Positions 31,955-43,240 of a stretch of DNA of 64,000 nucleotides are shown here, piece by piece; position 1 is the first letter of the stretch; each line of letters starts with the position of its first letter. A program made the translations under genes and the position numbers. The stretch is taken from NCBI GenBank assembly GCA_000750105.3, contig JPHH03000033.1, positions 1-64,000 of the forward strand. Reading direction: 5' to 3'. The notes below the pieces were generated by a model, which saw only the letters and a program-made list of their open reading frames with translations, ran no database searches and was not told the DNA's origin. The DNA comes from Tolypocladium sp. Sup5 PDA-1. Its lineage: Eukaryota; Ascomycota; Sordariomycetes; Hypocreales; Ophiocordycipitaceae.

Positions 31955-32374
31955 GGCGTTTGCCGGAATACCAATTAGAGGTAGTCCGATAGTGGTCAAC
32001 GAGCCATGGAACGGTCTCGGGGTTGGCAATTAGCAATGGTGGTTGTTGGGCATATTGAGGCGAAAGCGAGCCTGGTACAAAGTGGTGAGCGATGAAAACG
32101 TTTTTCTGGTATGAGGCGAACCGTCGTTGCTTTTATATGCGCTCTGCATCTCGTGTCACGTATCACCAACAGCCGTTTGTGAGAGTAAGCTTGTCCAACG
32201 GTGACGCAACGTCTGCCAGTCTTGTGTCCCGTCAGCTCGCTTCAACCACGTTTGTCTGACCGTCAGTTTCTACAATCTCCTTAATCTGCTTCAAGTTGCT
32301 CCAGCATGATCGCGGTGGAACGTGCCTGCGTTGTGTTGTGTTGCTTCTATTCATAACTCTATTTCATTACGCCA
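31955..32374. other. Convergent gap between P450 and GH12
   Basis: 420 bases holding the 3' flanks of the P450 (plus) and the GH12 gene (minus). No gene is seen. Confidence 0.5.
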
Positions 32375-33662
32375 TCAAGATGTCCGCACATCTATTGACA
32401 GTGCGGGAACACTAAATGTGACAACCTTGTCGGAAAAGTAAGCCTCGGAGCCAAAACTGAAATATCCCAAGTAGTCGTCATTGGTCGGGTAGCCCGTTTT
32501 CTTGAGCTTGAAGATCTCGTCGATGAGAGGGCGGAGGTCGCCGTGGAAGTCGTGCGTCGGGGCCGTTGCCTTCCACGTGAGAACGTTTTGCGTGGCGAGG
32601 TTCGTGCCGTAGTACAGCTCGCTATAGAACAGTCAGTGTTAGTGGATTGGCCAATGAGACGAGCTGGTCACGGGGTGCTCACAAGGTTGTACCGTTCAAA
32701 GTCAGCGTCGAAACGACGCCGTTTTCCTGGCCGACGGTGTGGGTGGTGTCGCCGTAGGCGGCAAACCACACCATGACTTCGTGACTGGCCTTTGCGCTGT
32801 CCTCGGCCTTGGTCTTGTCGCTGTCCATGAACATGTCGATGGCCACGTTGGCGTTGACCTTGGCCGCCGTCAGCGCGACCTCGTCCGTCGGGCCCGTGTC
32901 GTTGTCCATTCTCATGGTCCACTGCATGTCGATGTCAATCTGGCTGACGCTCTTGAGGCCGACGGGGAAGACGCCGCCGTCGACCTTGATGTTGGAGAAG
33001 GCGTGCACGTTGTTGCCAGTTCCAGTTGCCTGGGGATACTGCCAAAAGATTTTCCACTCGGGCGCAGTGGTGTTGGTTGCATATGTCTGGTTGTTGAACG
33101 TGGTAACCTATATACGACCAATGTTAGCATCAAACCTTGCTCTGCCTTGATTGCATATTGCAGCAACCTATGGTGTCTGGGGGATGAAGCCTCGGCCGCG
33201 GACGACCGACGTGGCAGTTGATTGGAATTTCACGTACGTTCATACACAAGAACCCTGGGTCACCCTGGTCCCATCCCCATTGATTGGGATTTACTGCAAA
33301 ACAAAGGATTAGCCAATGGACATGAAATTTGACAGAGTCGACGACGGGGATGGCTCGACTTGGCGCATGGGGTGTTTGATGCATGCTGCGAGCCTAACAG
33401 GCCAGAGATCGATTGTGCATGGCTAGGGCAAGTGTCGAGTTCAAGCGGCGAGCTCACATGTGTATTCCTGGCCCTTGGTGTCTGGGTGCACACCAAACGA
33501 CTTTTGGCAGTACGTCGTCTCGACCACCTTGTTGTCGAGCTTGGGGACGAAGAGGGGCGGTTGGCCAGAGGCCTGCCGTTGCGACTGGATGCCCAGCAGA
33601 ATGCCGATTGTGGCGGCTATGGGCAGGGCCAGGAAGCCAAAGTTGACGAGCCAGCGGAACAT
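32375..33662 (-). CDS. GH12 endoglucanase/xyloglucanase with N-terminal membrane anchor
   Basis: Predicted endo-acting beta-1,4-glucanase or xyloglucanase. Four exons (33458-33662, 33238-33293, 32683-33107, 32375-32621) give 310 residues. The GH12 core is clear: NPNQWGWDQGDPGFLCMN, TTFNNQTYAT, NIKVDGGVFPVGL, ANVAIDMFMDSD. The nucleophile Glu is in HEVMVWFAAYGDT and the acid/base Glu in YFSFGSEAY. Secreted GH12 enzymes are usually 220-250 residues with a cleaved signal. Here the N-terminus is MFRWLVNFGFLALPIAATIGILLGIQ followed by a hydrophilic stretch, which looks like an uncleaved membrane anchor with about 40 residues of linker. It could still be cleaved. Divergent from a GT2 glucan-synthase-like gene. 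Confidence 0.9.
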
Positions 33663-33841
33663 GGCTGTGGTGGTGCTGCCGCTGTGCCGGTGGAAGCAGA
33701 GCGGCGGCTGGCGGAGAGGGAGAACGAACGACGGCGGCGGCGGCAGGGCGGCCGATGACGGGGCGGGAGAAACGAGTGAGGCGAGTCCAATGAATGGATC
33801 TGTGCTGGCCCGTCCGCGCGAAACGAGTGTGCGCGCGTCGA

Positions 33842-33873
<32 letters not shown>

Positions 33874-36555
33874 GCGGTCTGCCGTTTGTAGAGGCTGGCG
33901 AGGGCGAGTGCAAGACCGAGTGATAGAGTGAGTGAGTGGGTGAGGCACCAGCCAGACTCCGGAGCCAAGGAAGAACTGAATCGCCGTGTGCCGCCGCCAG
34001 TCGAGGCACACCCGCTTTTGGCAATGGGTGGACGGATGGATGCATGGACCGCTGGTGGATGTGGATGGATGGATGATGGGACGAGGCGAAGGAGGGTGGG
34101 CTTCTCTTGTCGATGGATGGAACTCTGTTCGGGTCTAGCGGCGAGGCGCAAGGCCCGTTGCCCCAAGCGGCCGAGCTGCGAGCTCGTGACAGTGGCGGTT
34201 ACGAAGTCACGAGCACGGCGAAGCTCCGCAATAGAGTGCTTGCAGCCAGTTAGTCCAGCCAGCTCGCGGCCGATGCAATACGTCAGAGCCGTCGGCAGAT
34301 GGCAGATGACGGCGTCAAGTCGAGGTCGTTCAAGACGACAGCCGACAGCGACAGCGACAGCGACAGCACATGTGGCGCAAGGGCGACAACGGAGGCTACC
34401 TCGCTTGCTACCTTACTTAGACACGCAGGGCGGCAAGAGGAACACGCAGTGGAGCAACGGGCATGAACCGTCAAACAAAACCGCGTCAAGGAGCACATCG
34501 CCAGAGGGCCAGGCACAGCTGGCCAGGGGGCCTGAGAGGCCCGCGGCATGGGAAGAAGGAAAAAGAAAAAGAGGAGCCGGGCCGAGACAGGCAGATCACA
34601 GATGTGCCAATCAGTGCGTCCCAGCGCATCCTATCGCGCTGATCGCGCGTGGCGATGCCCGTCAAATCACCGCTATCTGTCACAGTCATCTCTCACCTCT
34701 CACCTCTCACCTCGCCGTCTGCCCGTTGCCATCGGCGGATCCTCCATGGCGCCATCATGGATCATGGGTGATGAGGGCGCCGACGCGGCCTCACGGAGGA
34801 GAGAGGCTGAGAGAGGCTGAGGGGATGGGAAAATTCCAGGCGCCGCATTCTCTGCAATGCGCACAAATGAAACCCCATCCATTCGCGATCCGTCCGTCCA
34901 TCCACCACCACCACCCATGGAGGCCCTGACTAGCGCGCGCCCGTCGAACCGACATGCCGATGGGGCTTGGGGATTCGGCTGTGAGCCGCGCCGCTCCTCC
35001 TGTTCGAGCTCTGATTGATTATCCGTACTAGGTACGGAGTAGGGTCCAAGGTAATAGCTGCTGCTGCTGCTGCTGCTGCCCTAGAGCGAGACCAGCTACC
35101 GCAGCGGTCATCGGGGATTGCGGGCCTCGAGAGTTTGGGCTAGCAGCCATTCGTCGTCGTCGTCGTGGTGAGTCGTGATGTGATGTTTCTGCGCGGTGGA
35201 CACTCGCAGGCGCCAGCACACACAGCCCCCCTTGCTGCCGGAGCGGGCGGGCCACCGCCGGACCTCTGTTACAGGGCAGACGACCGACAGGGCCGGCGAC
35301 AGGGCAGACCAGCAGGGCGACGCGCGCCGAAGAAAAAAACACGAGTCGTCGCCGCCTAGGTAGGTACCTAAAAAAAGGAACCAATGGCAGCCCCGGCCCG
35401 CATCGTATTCCGCTGAATGTGGTGTGGGCACGGGCTCTATCGGGGCGGTCCTCTGGCTGGAGCCCTGGCTGTCTGGATCGTAGGTAGCCGGTGCTCTATC
35501 GTGCATCAGCCAACAAAGGGGCTCGTGTCCAGCGTCCAGCGTCCACGCATCCATATCCCTATCCCAATGCGAAAAATTGCAATCCAATCGAGTGGAGCCC
35601 CGTCGGTGCCCAGGCGCCGGCCCTCAGCTGGAACACGCCGGGTCGAGCAAAGTGGAAAAGTTTAGTTGCCCGCTGCCGCTGGAGACGTCGTTTGGCTCCC
35701 CAGGCTGCCGGAGTAGCTACACGGCAAGACGGGCACGGCTCAAGCAAATTTTTACTCCCTCTGCTGGACGAGGCGCCTGGAATTGCAACTGCTTTGATCC
35801 GTCGTCGTCGCATCACGTCGGACCCACGCTCGGCTCCGCTGCGCTGGCTGTGCAGCTCTCGTGGATCCAAGCAGGGCCCGGCTGCTCCGAACAGCTGATG
35901 AACTGCTATCTCGTGCCTGGCAGAACAGCAGCGCCTGCACCGCGTAGCAGCCGACGGGAGTCAACCCACTGCACGGAGTAGCATCCAATCCACCGTCCGT
36001 CCCATCTTCGGCCAGTAGCAGCTCTCGGTGTAGACGCAGAGCTGTGCTGCGCTGCGCTGCGCTCGTACTGGTGAGGTGGTTCCATCGCCCTGCGTCGAGG
36101 TACAAACGTGACCTCGAACCTTGTACCCCGGCGGCTCCTCAACCCCCCCAGCCCCAGCCCAGCTGCACCCACCACACCTGCAAGGTACCTCGACTCTTGT
36201 ACCACCCGAGCTCCACTGCTTCCGTCCTCGTCTCAACTCTCTCGCTCGCTCTGCTGAACTGCTGTGCTTCCATTCCTCATTCTTTCACTCACCTCAGTCA
36301 CACACACACACACACAACCCCCTCCATTCGTTTAACCTGAACCGACCGCCAGACAACTGCTGGTCGGCAGCTCTCTCGTTGCACCACGTCGCATTGATTG
36401 ATTGATTGACTGCATGTAATCGGCTCGGCAGGTCCCCAGCCGCCAAAAACCTCCCCCGAACCACCCGAACCCGTCCTGTCGCTCGCTTCAGCTGTGTCGC
36501 CGTCCCGTCCAGCCGGTTGCCGAGGCTGGAGGACGCCAAAACAAACCTCGCCAAC
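33663..36555. promoter_or_regulatory. 2.9-kb divergent region with many simple repeats
   Basis: No gene is supported; the longest frames (33928-34929 and 33441-34166) are low-complexity. Simple repeats include GTC runs (about 33844-33868 and 35153-35165), GACAGC hexamers (about 34340-34365), CTG runs (about 35059-35078), GCTGC (about 36046-36063), CA (about 36299-36317) and ATTG (about 36393-36408). GTACGGAGTA is at 35032-35041. It should contain the GH12 promoter and a long leader for the GT2 gene, as CT- and CA-rich DNA lies just before its start. Confidence 0.5.
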
Positions 36556-39002
36556 ATGAAGGGCTACCCGGAGGAGGAGGAAATGCTAGAAATCGGCACC
36601 TTCCAGCGCCGCAACCAACCCTCGCCCGACGAGTACCAACAACACTCGTACACACGGCCCGTCCGGCCCAACGCGCGATACCCCAGGCCGACGTCCTTTC
36701 AACCCCCGGACGACTATGTCTCGCCCGGCTGGCCGCCGTCCATTGCGGGGAGATCCGACTCGCAGACTCTCGTCGAAGGCCATGAGTCCCGCGCGAGCCT
36801 GCGGTCGTGGAAGACGGGCCAGCAGACCCCCGTCGACTCGTCGGCCTCGCCCAGGTACAACATGCCCTTTGCAGACTCCGGCCCTTCGACGCCCATGGTA
36901 CGTACGCGAGAGAGCTCCCGGCCGCCCGTCCCCTTCGTTGCCGTACTGTACGATGCTAACCCGCACCCGACAGAACCAGAGCCACATCAGCCTGGCGGCC
37001 CTGTTACCCAATGCTCCGCCGCACCCGCCCAGCAAGGATTGGAGCGATGATCAAGGCGAGTCCATAGCCGTCCTGCACGACCGCGACGACGCCGACATCT
37101 GGAGGGGCTGGAAGCGCCACCTCTTCCGCCTCGTGCCCTTCCTGACCTTTGCCAACACGGGCTTCTACCTCGCCTACCTGGCCCTCCGCATCGCCTGCGT
37201 CATCTGGGCCCAGAACGCGCGCAACGAGACCTACGCCGCCGCCTGGATCTTCATCGCCGTCGAGATCGCCGTGGCCGTGCCCTCTCTGATGCACAACACT
37301 TGGACCATGTGGTCCATGAAGAAGCGAACCCGGCAAAAGCTCAGGCTGAGGGGCTACGATGTCCCGACCGTCGACGTTTTCGTCACCTGCTGTGGGGAAG
37401 ACGACGATCTTGTCATGGATACGGTCCGTGCCGCCTGCGATCTCGATTACCCCAACGACCGCTTCAGGGTCATCGTCCTCGATGACGGCAGGTCGGTCAA
37501 TCTCGAGGCCGGCATCTCGAGGCTCGCCATGACCTACGGCAACGTCTACTACATGGCCCGAGAGAAGATCCCCGGCAAGCCGCATCACTTCAAGGCCGGC
37601 AACCTCAACTTTGGGCTCGACCAGGTCCATCTGCTTCCGGGGGGCGCAGGCCAGTTCATGGCCGCCCTGGATGCCGACATGGTACGTTTCCGTCTCCCCA
37701 ATGCTCCCTGTCACCTTCCCGGGCGTTTTTGACTAACACCATTTGTAGATTCCTGAGCGCGACTGGCTCCGCGCTGTGCTGCCTCACCTGGTTGCCGACC
37801 CCAAGATGGCCCTTGCCTGCCCGCCGCAATTGTTCTACAACACGCCGGCTTCCGACCCGCTGTCGCAGAGTCTCGACTTCTTTGTCCACGTGATTGAGCC
37901 CATCAAGGATTCGCTCGGCGTTGCGTGGTGCACGGGGTCTGGATACGTCGCCCGTCGCGAGGCGCTTGACGAGATTGGCAACTTCCCCCTGGGCTCCCTG
38001 GCCGAAGACGTCGCGACCTCGACTCTCATGCTGGGCAAGGGATGGAAGACGGCGTACGTCCACGAGCCGTTGCAGTTTGGCACCGTTCCCGAGGACTTTG
38101 GCAGCCACCTGAAGCAGCGAACGCGATGGGCCATTGGTACCGTCGACACGTCCTTTAAGCTCAAGTTTTGCCTTTGGGGAGACAAGGTGCGCCAGATGAC
38201 TTTCGCTCAGCGCTTCTCCGGATTCCTCTATGCGTCGCTCAGCCTGTACACGATTCTTCTCACGATTTCGCTCTTTGCCATTCCCATCATCCTCATCATG
38301 GGCAAGCCTCTGGTTGCATACGCCACCGACGAGCAGCTACGATGGCTGATTCGGGCCTGCTTTGCGGCGACCATCATCAACCGACTGTGCGAATTCGTCC
38401 TGTTCATCCCCGCCGGCTACCATACCGGACAGAGAGGTTCCCGGTACCAGCTCTGGATGTCGCCGTACATTGCGCTCTGCCTCATCCGCTCCTTCATTCT
38501 GCCGAGGTGGCTCGGCGGCCAGCAGCAGGCGTTTAAGCCCACGGGCTCTCTCGCCTCGGCACTCAACGAGCGTGACCCGCTCAGGAAGAAGAACATGGTT
38601 CGCCGACTGTGGGCGATCCTGATCAACTACATGGCCGTCTTCCACCTTGCCTTTGTCTACCTGACTCTGGTGGCCGTGGTTTTGACCTCGTACCGCTGCT
38701 TTGTCCTGCAAAAGAGCACCAAGGACGTGTTGCTGTGCTTGATCACGCATGCCTTCTGGCCGCCCTTGACCTTCATCTTCATCTGCAGCTCCCTCTGGAC
38801 GCCCGTGGCCTACGCCATCGACCCCCCGATGATGCCGGACCGAGAGCAGCTGCTGGAGCGCGACCCCAAGACAATGGTCGCCCACCCGACCCGGAAGAGC
38901 AAGAAGATTGCATTCGGTGGCCAGGCTGCCTGGTTCGAGTTTGAGCTCACCACGTCGACTCTGTACACGGCCCTCATTTTTGTTGCCTCGTTTCTTTTCT
39001 AG
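36556..39002 (+). CDS. Cellulose-synthase-like glycosyltransferase family 2
   Basis: A processive polysaccharide synthase in the membrane, using a UDP-sugar. Three exons (36556-36897, 36974-37681, 37749-39002) give 767 residues. The N-terminal 115 residues are hydrophilic and disordered. Two membrane segments follow (FLTFANTGFYLAYLALRIA and AAWIFIAVEIAVAVPSL). The GT-A domain has DVFVTCCGEDDD, VLDDG, ALDAD, the acceptor-site LAEDV and the product-binding KQRTRW (Q-x2-RW), so the D, D, D, Q-x2-RW set is complete. At least five more membrane segments follow. The layout resembles fungal cellulose-synthase-like proteins such as the mixed-linkage glucan synthase Tft1 rather than chitin synthases, which have QRRRW. 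The polymer made is an inference. Confidence 0.88.
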
Positions 39003-39718
39003 GCGCATGACGGACTGGGAAAGCGGGACGCAGCCCGGAGGCGGCCTTGCGGCTGAGAGGACGGGAGCATTATATACAGACATGTTGCCAGCCGCCAGCT
39101 TAATGCAGCGGCTGAGAAATGCGGACGATGACACGTGTCGGACGCAACACAGCGATCACGAGACGAGATGGATGGTGCAAGATAAACGATCATTACATTT
39201 TGAGAGCCCCTTTTACGGAGGCGACAGGCCCGGTTGGCTTTTTAGACTGGCAAGATCTGGGAGCGGCGCAAACGGTTTTTTTTTTAACATGTGGGAGTAG
39301 GTACACACGGGATGAGAAGTCATAACGTCGCCATTTAATAGGCCGTGCGGATGAGGCGTCGCCGGCTCTGCATTATGGATGCCATGTAATTGGCCTGTAG
39401 CATTTACTGTTAGATACGTAATGATTATACACACAAGATGATCTGCGATTGCCTGCCGTACGTTGATGCTTGGAAGTGCTGCAAAACAGGGCTTCAATGT
39501 GATGTCGATTGGTGTGACAGCTCATACGGACGCTTGAAGTCTTTTACTTCTCCTGGGATTCTATTATTGAGATGGACTGCAACATCATCACTCTTTTTAT
39601 ATCTAGACTAGTATTTAGAATCATCGACTACAGTTTCCAACTATCCATGCAGCTCTGTCATGTCTGTCGCTTGCAATCTCCGTCACGTCCATCCGGTGCG
39701 GCTTGTAGATGTCTACCT
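39003..39718. other. Convergent gap
   Basis: 716 bases between the GT2 stop and the end of the minus-strand NmrA-like gene. A run of nine T near 39280 and no gene-like frame. Confidence 0.5.
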
Positions 39719-40624
39719 TTAAGAACGGTAAAGGGAAGTTATCTCGTTCACCGCGTTCTCAATGTCGTTTCGACGATAGCCGAGTATCCTGGTAATGGTC
39801 GGTTCGGGCTCATAGTCTACGCGTTTCCCGCCAGCATGGAGAGCCGCCTTGGGCATCAGCGGGTGGTCCACGTCCTCAACAGGCAACTTGATGTCTTTCC
39901 CAACAGCGCGGAAGAAGAGCTCAAAGTACGCAGCAAAGGTGAGGTTCTCGTCGCCCACAAGAATTGCCTTGCCAGATACGGCGTCTCCGTGCTCCAGCGC
40001 CCCGACAATGGCCTCGGACAGCGACTGAGCGGATATGAAGTTGCTTCCCCCCTGGGGCGCAAACGGAGGGATCCGGAGGCTTCCCTGGGCATACTGCACC
40101 AGGGCCGCAAACATGGGCACGGTCATCCCCGGCACGGTTCCGGTGACAAACGGCGCATCCAGGCTACAGGCGCTGAACCCCGGCCGCGCCAGCGCCGTAA
40201 TGCCATCGGCGGCGAGCTTCCGCGACCGGACGTAGGCGCTCACTTCGACCCTCTCCGGCGCAACATGTGGGTAGAAGCTCCCGATGTGGACAAAGTGCTT
40301 GACGCCGGCGTCGCGCGCGAGGCGAGCGAAGGCAGGAACGTCGATGCCGTTGGTGCGCAGGTAGTACTCGTCCGCCGACTCGCCCTCCGGGACGTGCCGC
40401 GGATCGGTGCCGGCCGCGAAGACGACGGCGTCAAAGGCCTCGAGTTGGCTCTGGGTGATGTCTCCGTGGAGGTAGTTGCCGATGATGATGGGGAGCTTGG
40501 CGAGTGCGGGGACGGCGTCGGGAGCGCGACGGCCCGAGATGGTTATGTGGTGGCCGAGTGAGCGGAGGTAGAGGGCCGCATGGCTTCCGATCATGCCCGT
40601 CCCGCCGATGATGAGGATCTTCAT
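39719..40624 (-). CDS. NAD-dependent epimerase/NmrA-like (atypical extended SDR) protein
   Basis: A single-exon protein of 301 residues. The start at 40624 places the dinucleotide motif GGTGMIGSH at residues 7-15. KILIIGGTG, a GD at the end of the third strand (HGDITQ) and VVFAAGTDP match the extended-SDR Rossmann fold. Instead of the usual YxxxK there is YVRSRK, which keeps Tyr and Lys at altered spacing. The C-terminal part (GKAILVGDENLTFAAYFELFF) resembles NAD-dependent epimerase/dehydratases of the NmrA-like group, which act on small molecules or as redox sensors. Substrate unknown. The gene stands alone. Confidence 0.82.
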   Translation of the reverse strand: MKILIIGGTGMIGSHAALYLRSLGHHITISGRRAPDAVPALAKLPIIIGNYLHGDITQSQLEAFDAVVFAAGTDPRHVPEGESADEYYLRTNGIDVPAFARLARDAGVKHFVHIGSFYPHVAPERVEVSAYVRSRKLAADGITALARPGFSACSLDAPFVTGTVPGMTVPMFAALVQYAQGSLRIPPFAPQGGSNFISAQSLSEAIVGALEHGDAVSGKAILVGDENLTFAAYFELFFRAVGKDIKLPVEDVDHPLMPKAALHAGGKRVDYEPEPTITRILGYRRNDIENAVNEITSLYRS

Positions 40625-41466
40625 GTTGCTGTTTACCTGGTTATCAGCAAATGGTACTTGAACTGCTGGAAATGCACATGGCAACGAGATGGCCCGGCGC
40701 GCTACCTATTATATACTCTATATGTAATGAATAGCCATGATTCTTGAGATGCCAAACGCAAGAGGCAGCCGTGCGAGACCCGCGGAATGCGCGGCAGTCG
40801 GGCGATGCCGTGGATAGTGTTTAGATGCAATCCCGCAACCCGGTTGGTCGTGTTAGCTGCCGTCGTCTGCAGTGCCGCAGAGTATGAACTGACGTCGAGA
40901 CCTCCGCAAGTCCGCTACGAGGTGGCATTGGGCGCCCCCCGTCTTAATAATGCTGTTGAATTTGTAAGTAATGTCAGGACTCGATTTGTAAGATGCGTCA
41001 ATATTTCGACGAGGATGCGACATCTGACCAGCAATCTATCTGATTGTACTACTTCGTACGAAGTACGAAGATATTCACATCTCCAATAGCACGCAACCGT
41101 TCTCACACAATAATACTGTGCGTGGCGCTCAATTCTCACTTGCGGCACGAGTGGCTGCCGTGTACGTTGAAGCACACCGATGAAAGAAGGCAAGTATTAT
41201 AAAAAATATTAACCGATTTTGCACGAATGCAGATTACCGTCGAGAAGAGCAAAATGGTCGTGGAACAGCACGCCTTCTGTAAGTCGAGGGCTGCCCCGAT
41301 TGCGGAGGATTCGTGTGTCATCGCTTCAACCGAGACGGCGGTCGGAGTAATCATCATCATGTGCAGCCCAACGGCGAAGTCTTGTTTTGTAACCAACATC
41401 ACAAGTTCACAACACCACTCAATTTCTCCGATCCTCACAGACTGCCTCTGCTGGAACCGCGAGAAC
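40625..41466. other. Divergent gap with 16-bp palindrome
   Basis: 842 bases between divergent starts. It holds a perfect 16-bp palindrome at 41050-41065. The open frame upstream of the GNAT start (from 41227) is not conserved-looking and is taken as leader. Confidence 0.45.
41050..41065. repeat. 16-bp palindrome, copy 1
   Basis: TACTTCGTACGAAGTA is its own reverse complement. An identical copy lies at 42761-42776, on the other side of the GNAT gene. Confidence 0.7.
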
Positions 41467-42165
41467 ATGGACCTCCCCGTCGGCCCGCCCGTCCCGCCAA
41501 AAGAGGCCGTCAACCCGCCTCACACGCCGCTCGCCGGCCACTCCGTCTCCCTCGTGCCCCTGAGGCCAGACCACGCGCCGGCGCTGTGGACGCACCTCGG
41601 CGGCGACGCCAACCTCTGGCGCTGGACGTACATGCTCAGCGCCGGGTTTCCCACCCTCGCGTCCTGCGAAGAAGCCATCACCGCCTGGAGCGCGTCCCAG
41701 GATCCCCTGTTCTACGCCGTGCTCGCGGGTCCAGACCCGGAGCCCCTCGGCATGATGTCCTACCTGTCCATCGTGCCCGCCCACCGCCGCATCGAAATCG
41801 GCTCCGTCATCCTGGGCGGGGCGCTGCAGCGCTCGCGCGCCGCGACCGAGGCTTTCTACCTGCTGCTGCGGCACGCGTTCGAGGACCTGGGCTACCTGCG
41901 CGTCGAGTGGAAGGCCAACGCGCTCAACGGGCCGAGCCTGGCGGCGGCGCGGCGGCTGGGGTTCGCGTTCGAGGGCGTCTTCCGCAAGCACATGGTCGTC
42001 AAGGGGCGGGAGCGGGACACGGCGTATTTCAGCGTCACGGACGCGGAGTGGCCGGGCGTCAGGGGCGGGTTCGAGGCGTGGCTGGATGATGGGAACTTTG
42101 ACGAGGGTGGGAAGCAGAGGATGGGGTTGAGGGAGTGCAGAGAGGCATTCAAGGGGGGGTCATAG
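41467..42165 (+). CDS. GNAT-family N-acetyltransferase (RimJ/RimL-like)
   Basis: A single-exon cytoplasmic enzyme of 232 residues transferring acetyl from acetyl-CoA to an amine. The start at 41467 is preferred because family similarity begins there (LAGHSVSLVPLRPDHAPALW); the frame upstream is unlike the family. The order is that of Acetyltransf_3 proteins: EAITAWSASQDPLFYAVL, GMMSYLSIVPAHRRIEIGSV, AFYLLLRHAFEDLGYLRVEWKAN and ARRLGFAFEGVFRKHMVVKG. Fungal members are often of unknown substrate. The first codons are strongly GC-biased at third positions, like the intact genes of the window. No lesion. Confidence 0.88.
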   Translation: MDLPVGPPVPPKEAVNPPHTPLAGHSVSLVPLRPDHAPALWTHLGGDANLWRWTYMLSAGFPTLASCEEAITAWSASQDPLFYAVLAGPDPEPLGMMSYLSIVPAHRRIEIGSVILGGALQRSRAATEAFYLLLRHAFEDLGYLRVEWKANALNGPSLAAARRLGFAFEGVFRKHMVVKGRERDTAYFSVTDAEWPGVRGGFEAWLDDGNFDEGGKQRMGLRECREAFKGGS

Positions 42166-43240
42166 ATCTTACACGGGCATGACCACAATGATGCCAGTTT
42201 AACAGCCGACTGGAGATTCATGGACTACTTAGACAACCGGATAAACGTTGACATACAACACAAAAGACTTGGGTATATCTCGAATCTAGCAGTGACTGCT
42301 ACACAACTCCTCGCTCCAAATTACAAGCAGCGCACCTTGATCTCACACTCAGTCGGGTTCCATTCGGGATGTATCATACAGATATAGCCTATCTATCTCC
42401 GACGGCACGCTCCGCTTGCTCGTCCACGCCCCCCCGTTGGACGCAACCAAACGGTCATACCATCAACAACTCGATCCCCATCGTCGGCTTCGCAGCCGCA
42501 CCGTCCTCCGTGTCGGCCATGCGCCGTGCCGTCGGTTACGCCGCGGTCGTCGAGGAGGGAGAGGGATGGGCACGTGGGCAGGACCAAGCGTTGTTGGCTC
42601 AAATCAGCCTCGTAAACGACCCATGTCAGTTGACGCACCTTGGACTCTGAACGGAATGGACCCTGGGAATTCCCGTCAATTCAGATGCAGGGTCTTATTA
42701 CATGGCTTGCGCGAAATGGCTGTCTACTCGCTCGTCCCCCGTTCTCGGTGGGAGTATTCGTACTTCGTACGAAGTATTGAAACCTCGAAAGGCTGAATCG
42801 AGTATTAGGGCCAAAGGTTTTCTGCAGCCATACTCCGAAAGAATATTCAACGGTTAGCCGGTGGCCACACCCTTCCTGCTCAATGCTGCGAGGCGTCTTT
42901 GAAGGTTCGAGACTCTGATGGGTGCTGGAATCTGGTGGCGTACAGGGCTGATCTGGGGATGGTGGGGGATAACCCACCGGAGGAAGCTTAGCATGCATAT
43001 CTCTGAGACTCTGTTCTCCGTTCCCGCGCAATCATCCTGACGTTAACATCCTGACGTTGACACCAAACGGCGGCGTTGGACGGAGATCGTCCTCTCAAGA
43101 GCATGCCGCGGGTATACAACCTATCGGGTGAGTAGGTGCTAATGGTCTTTGAGGAGCCTCTTCTGTACTGACAGTTTAAGCTTGGTGAGACTCGAGCGGT
43201 CATGCATTTGCCCGAGCCGTCAACTAACGTCATCAACAAG
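42166..43240. other. Gap with second 16-bp palindrome
   Basis: 1.07 kb without a supported gene. It contains the second copy of TACTTCGTACGAAGTA and the unresolved 5' end of the next regulator gene. Confidence 0.45.
42761..42776. repeat. 16-bp palindrome, copy 2
   Basis: Identical to the copy at 41050-41065. Confidence 0.7.

Noticed and set aside
34322..34929. Part of a 333-codon plus-strand frame in the GH12/GT2 interval
   Set aside because: It is low-complexity, driven by GACAGC repeats and CTCACCT repeats, without motifs.
36716..37732. 338-codon plus-strand frame overlapping the GT2 gene
   Set aside because: Its second part is the true GT2 exon 2 and is included in that gene; the upstream part is a wrong frame of exon 1.
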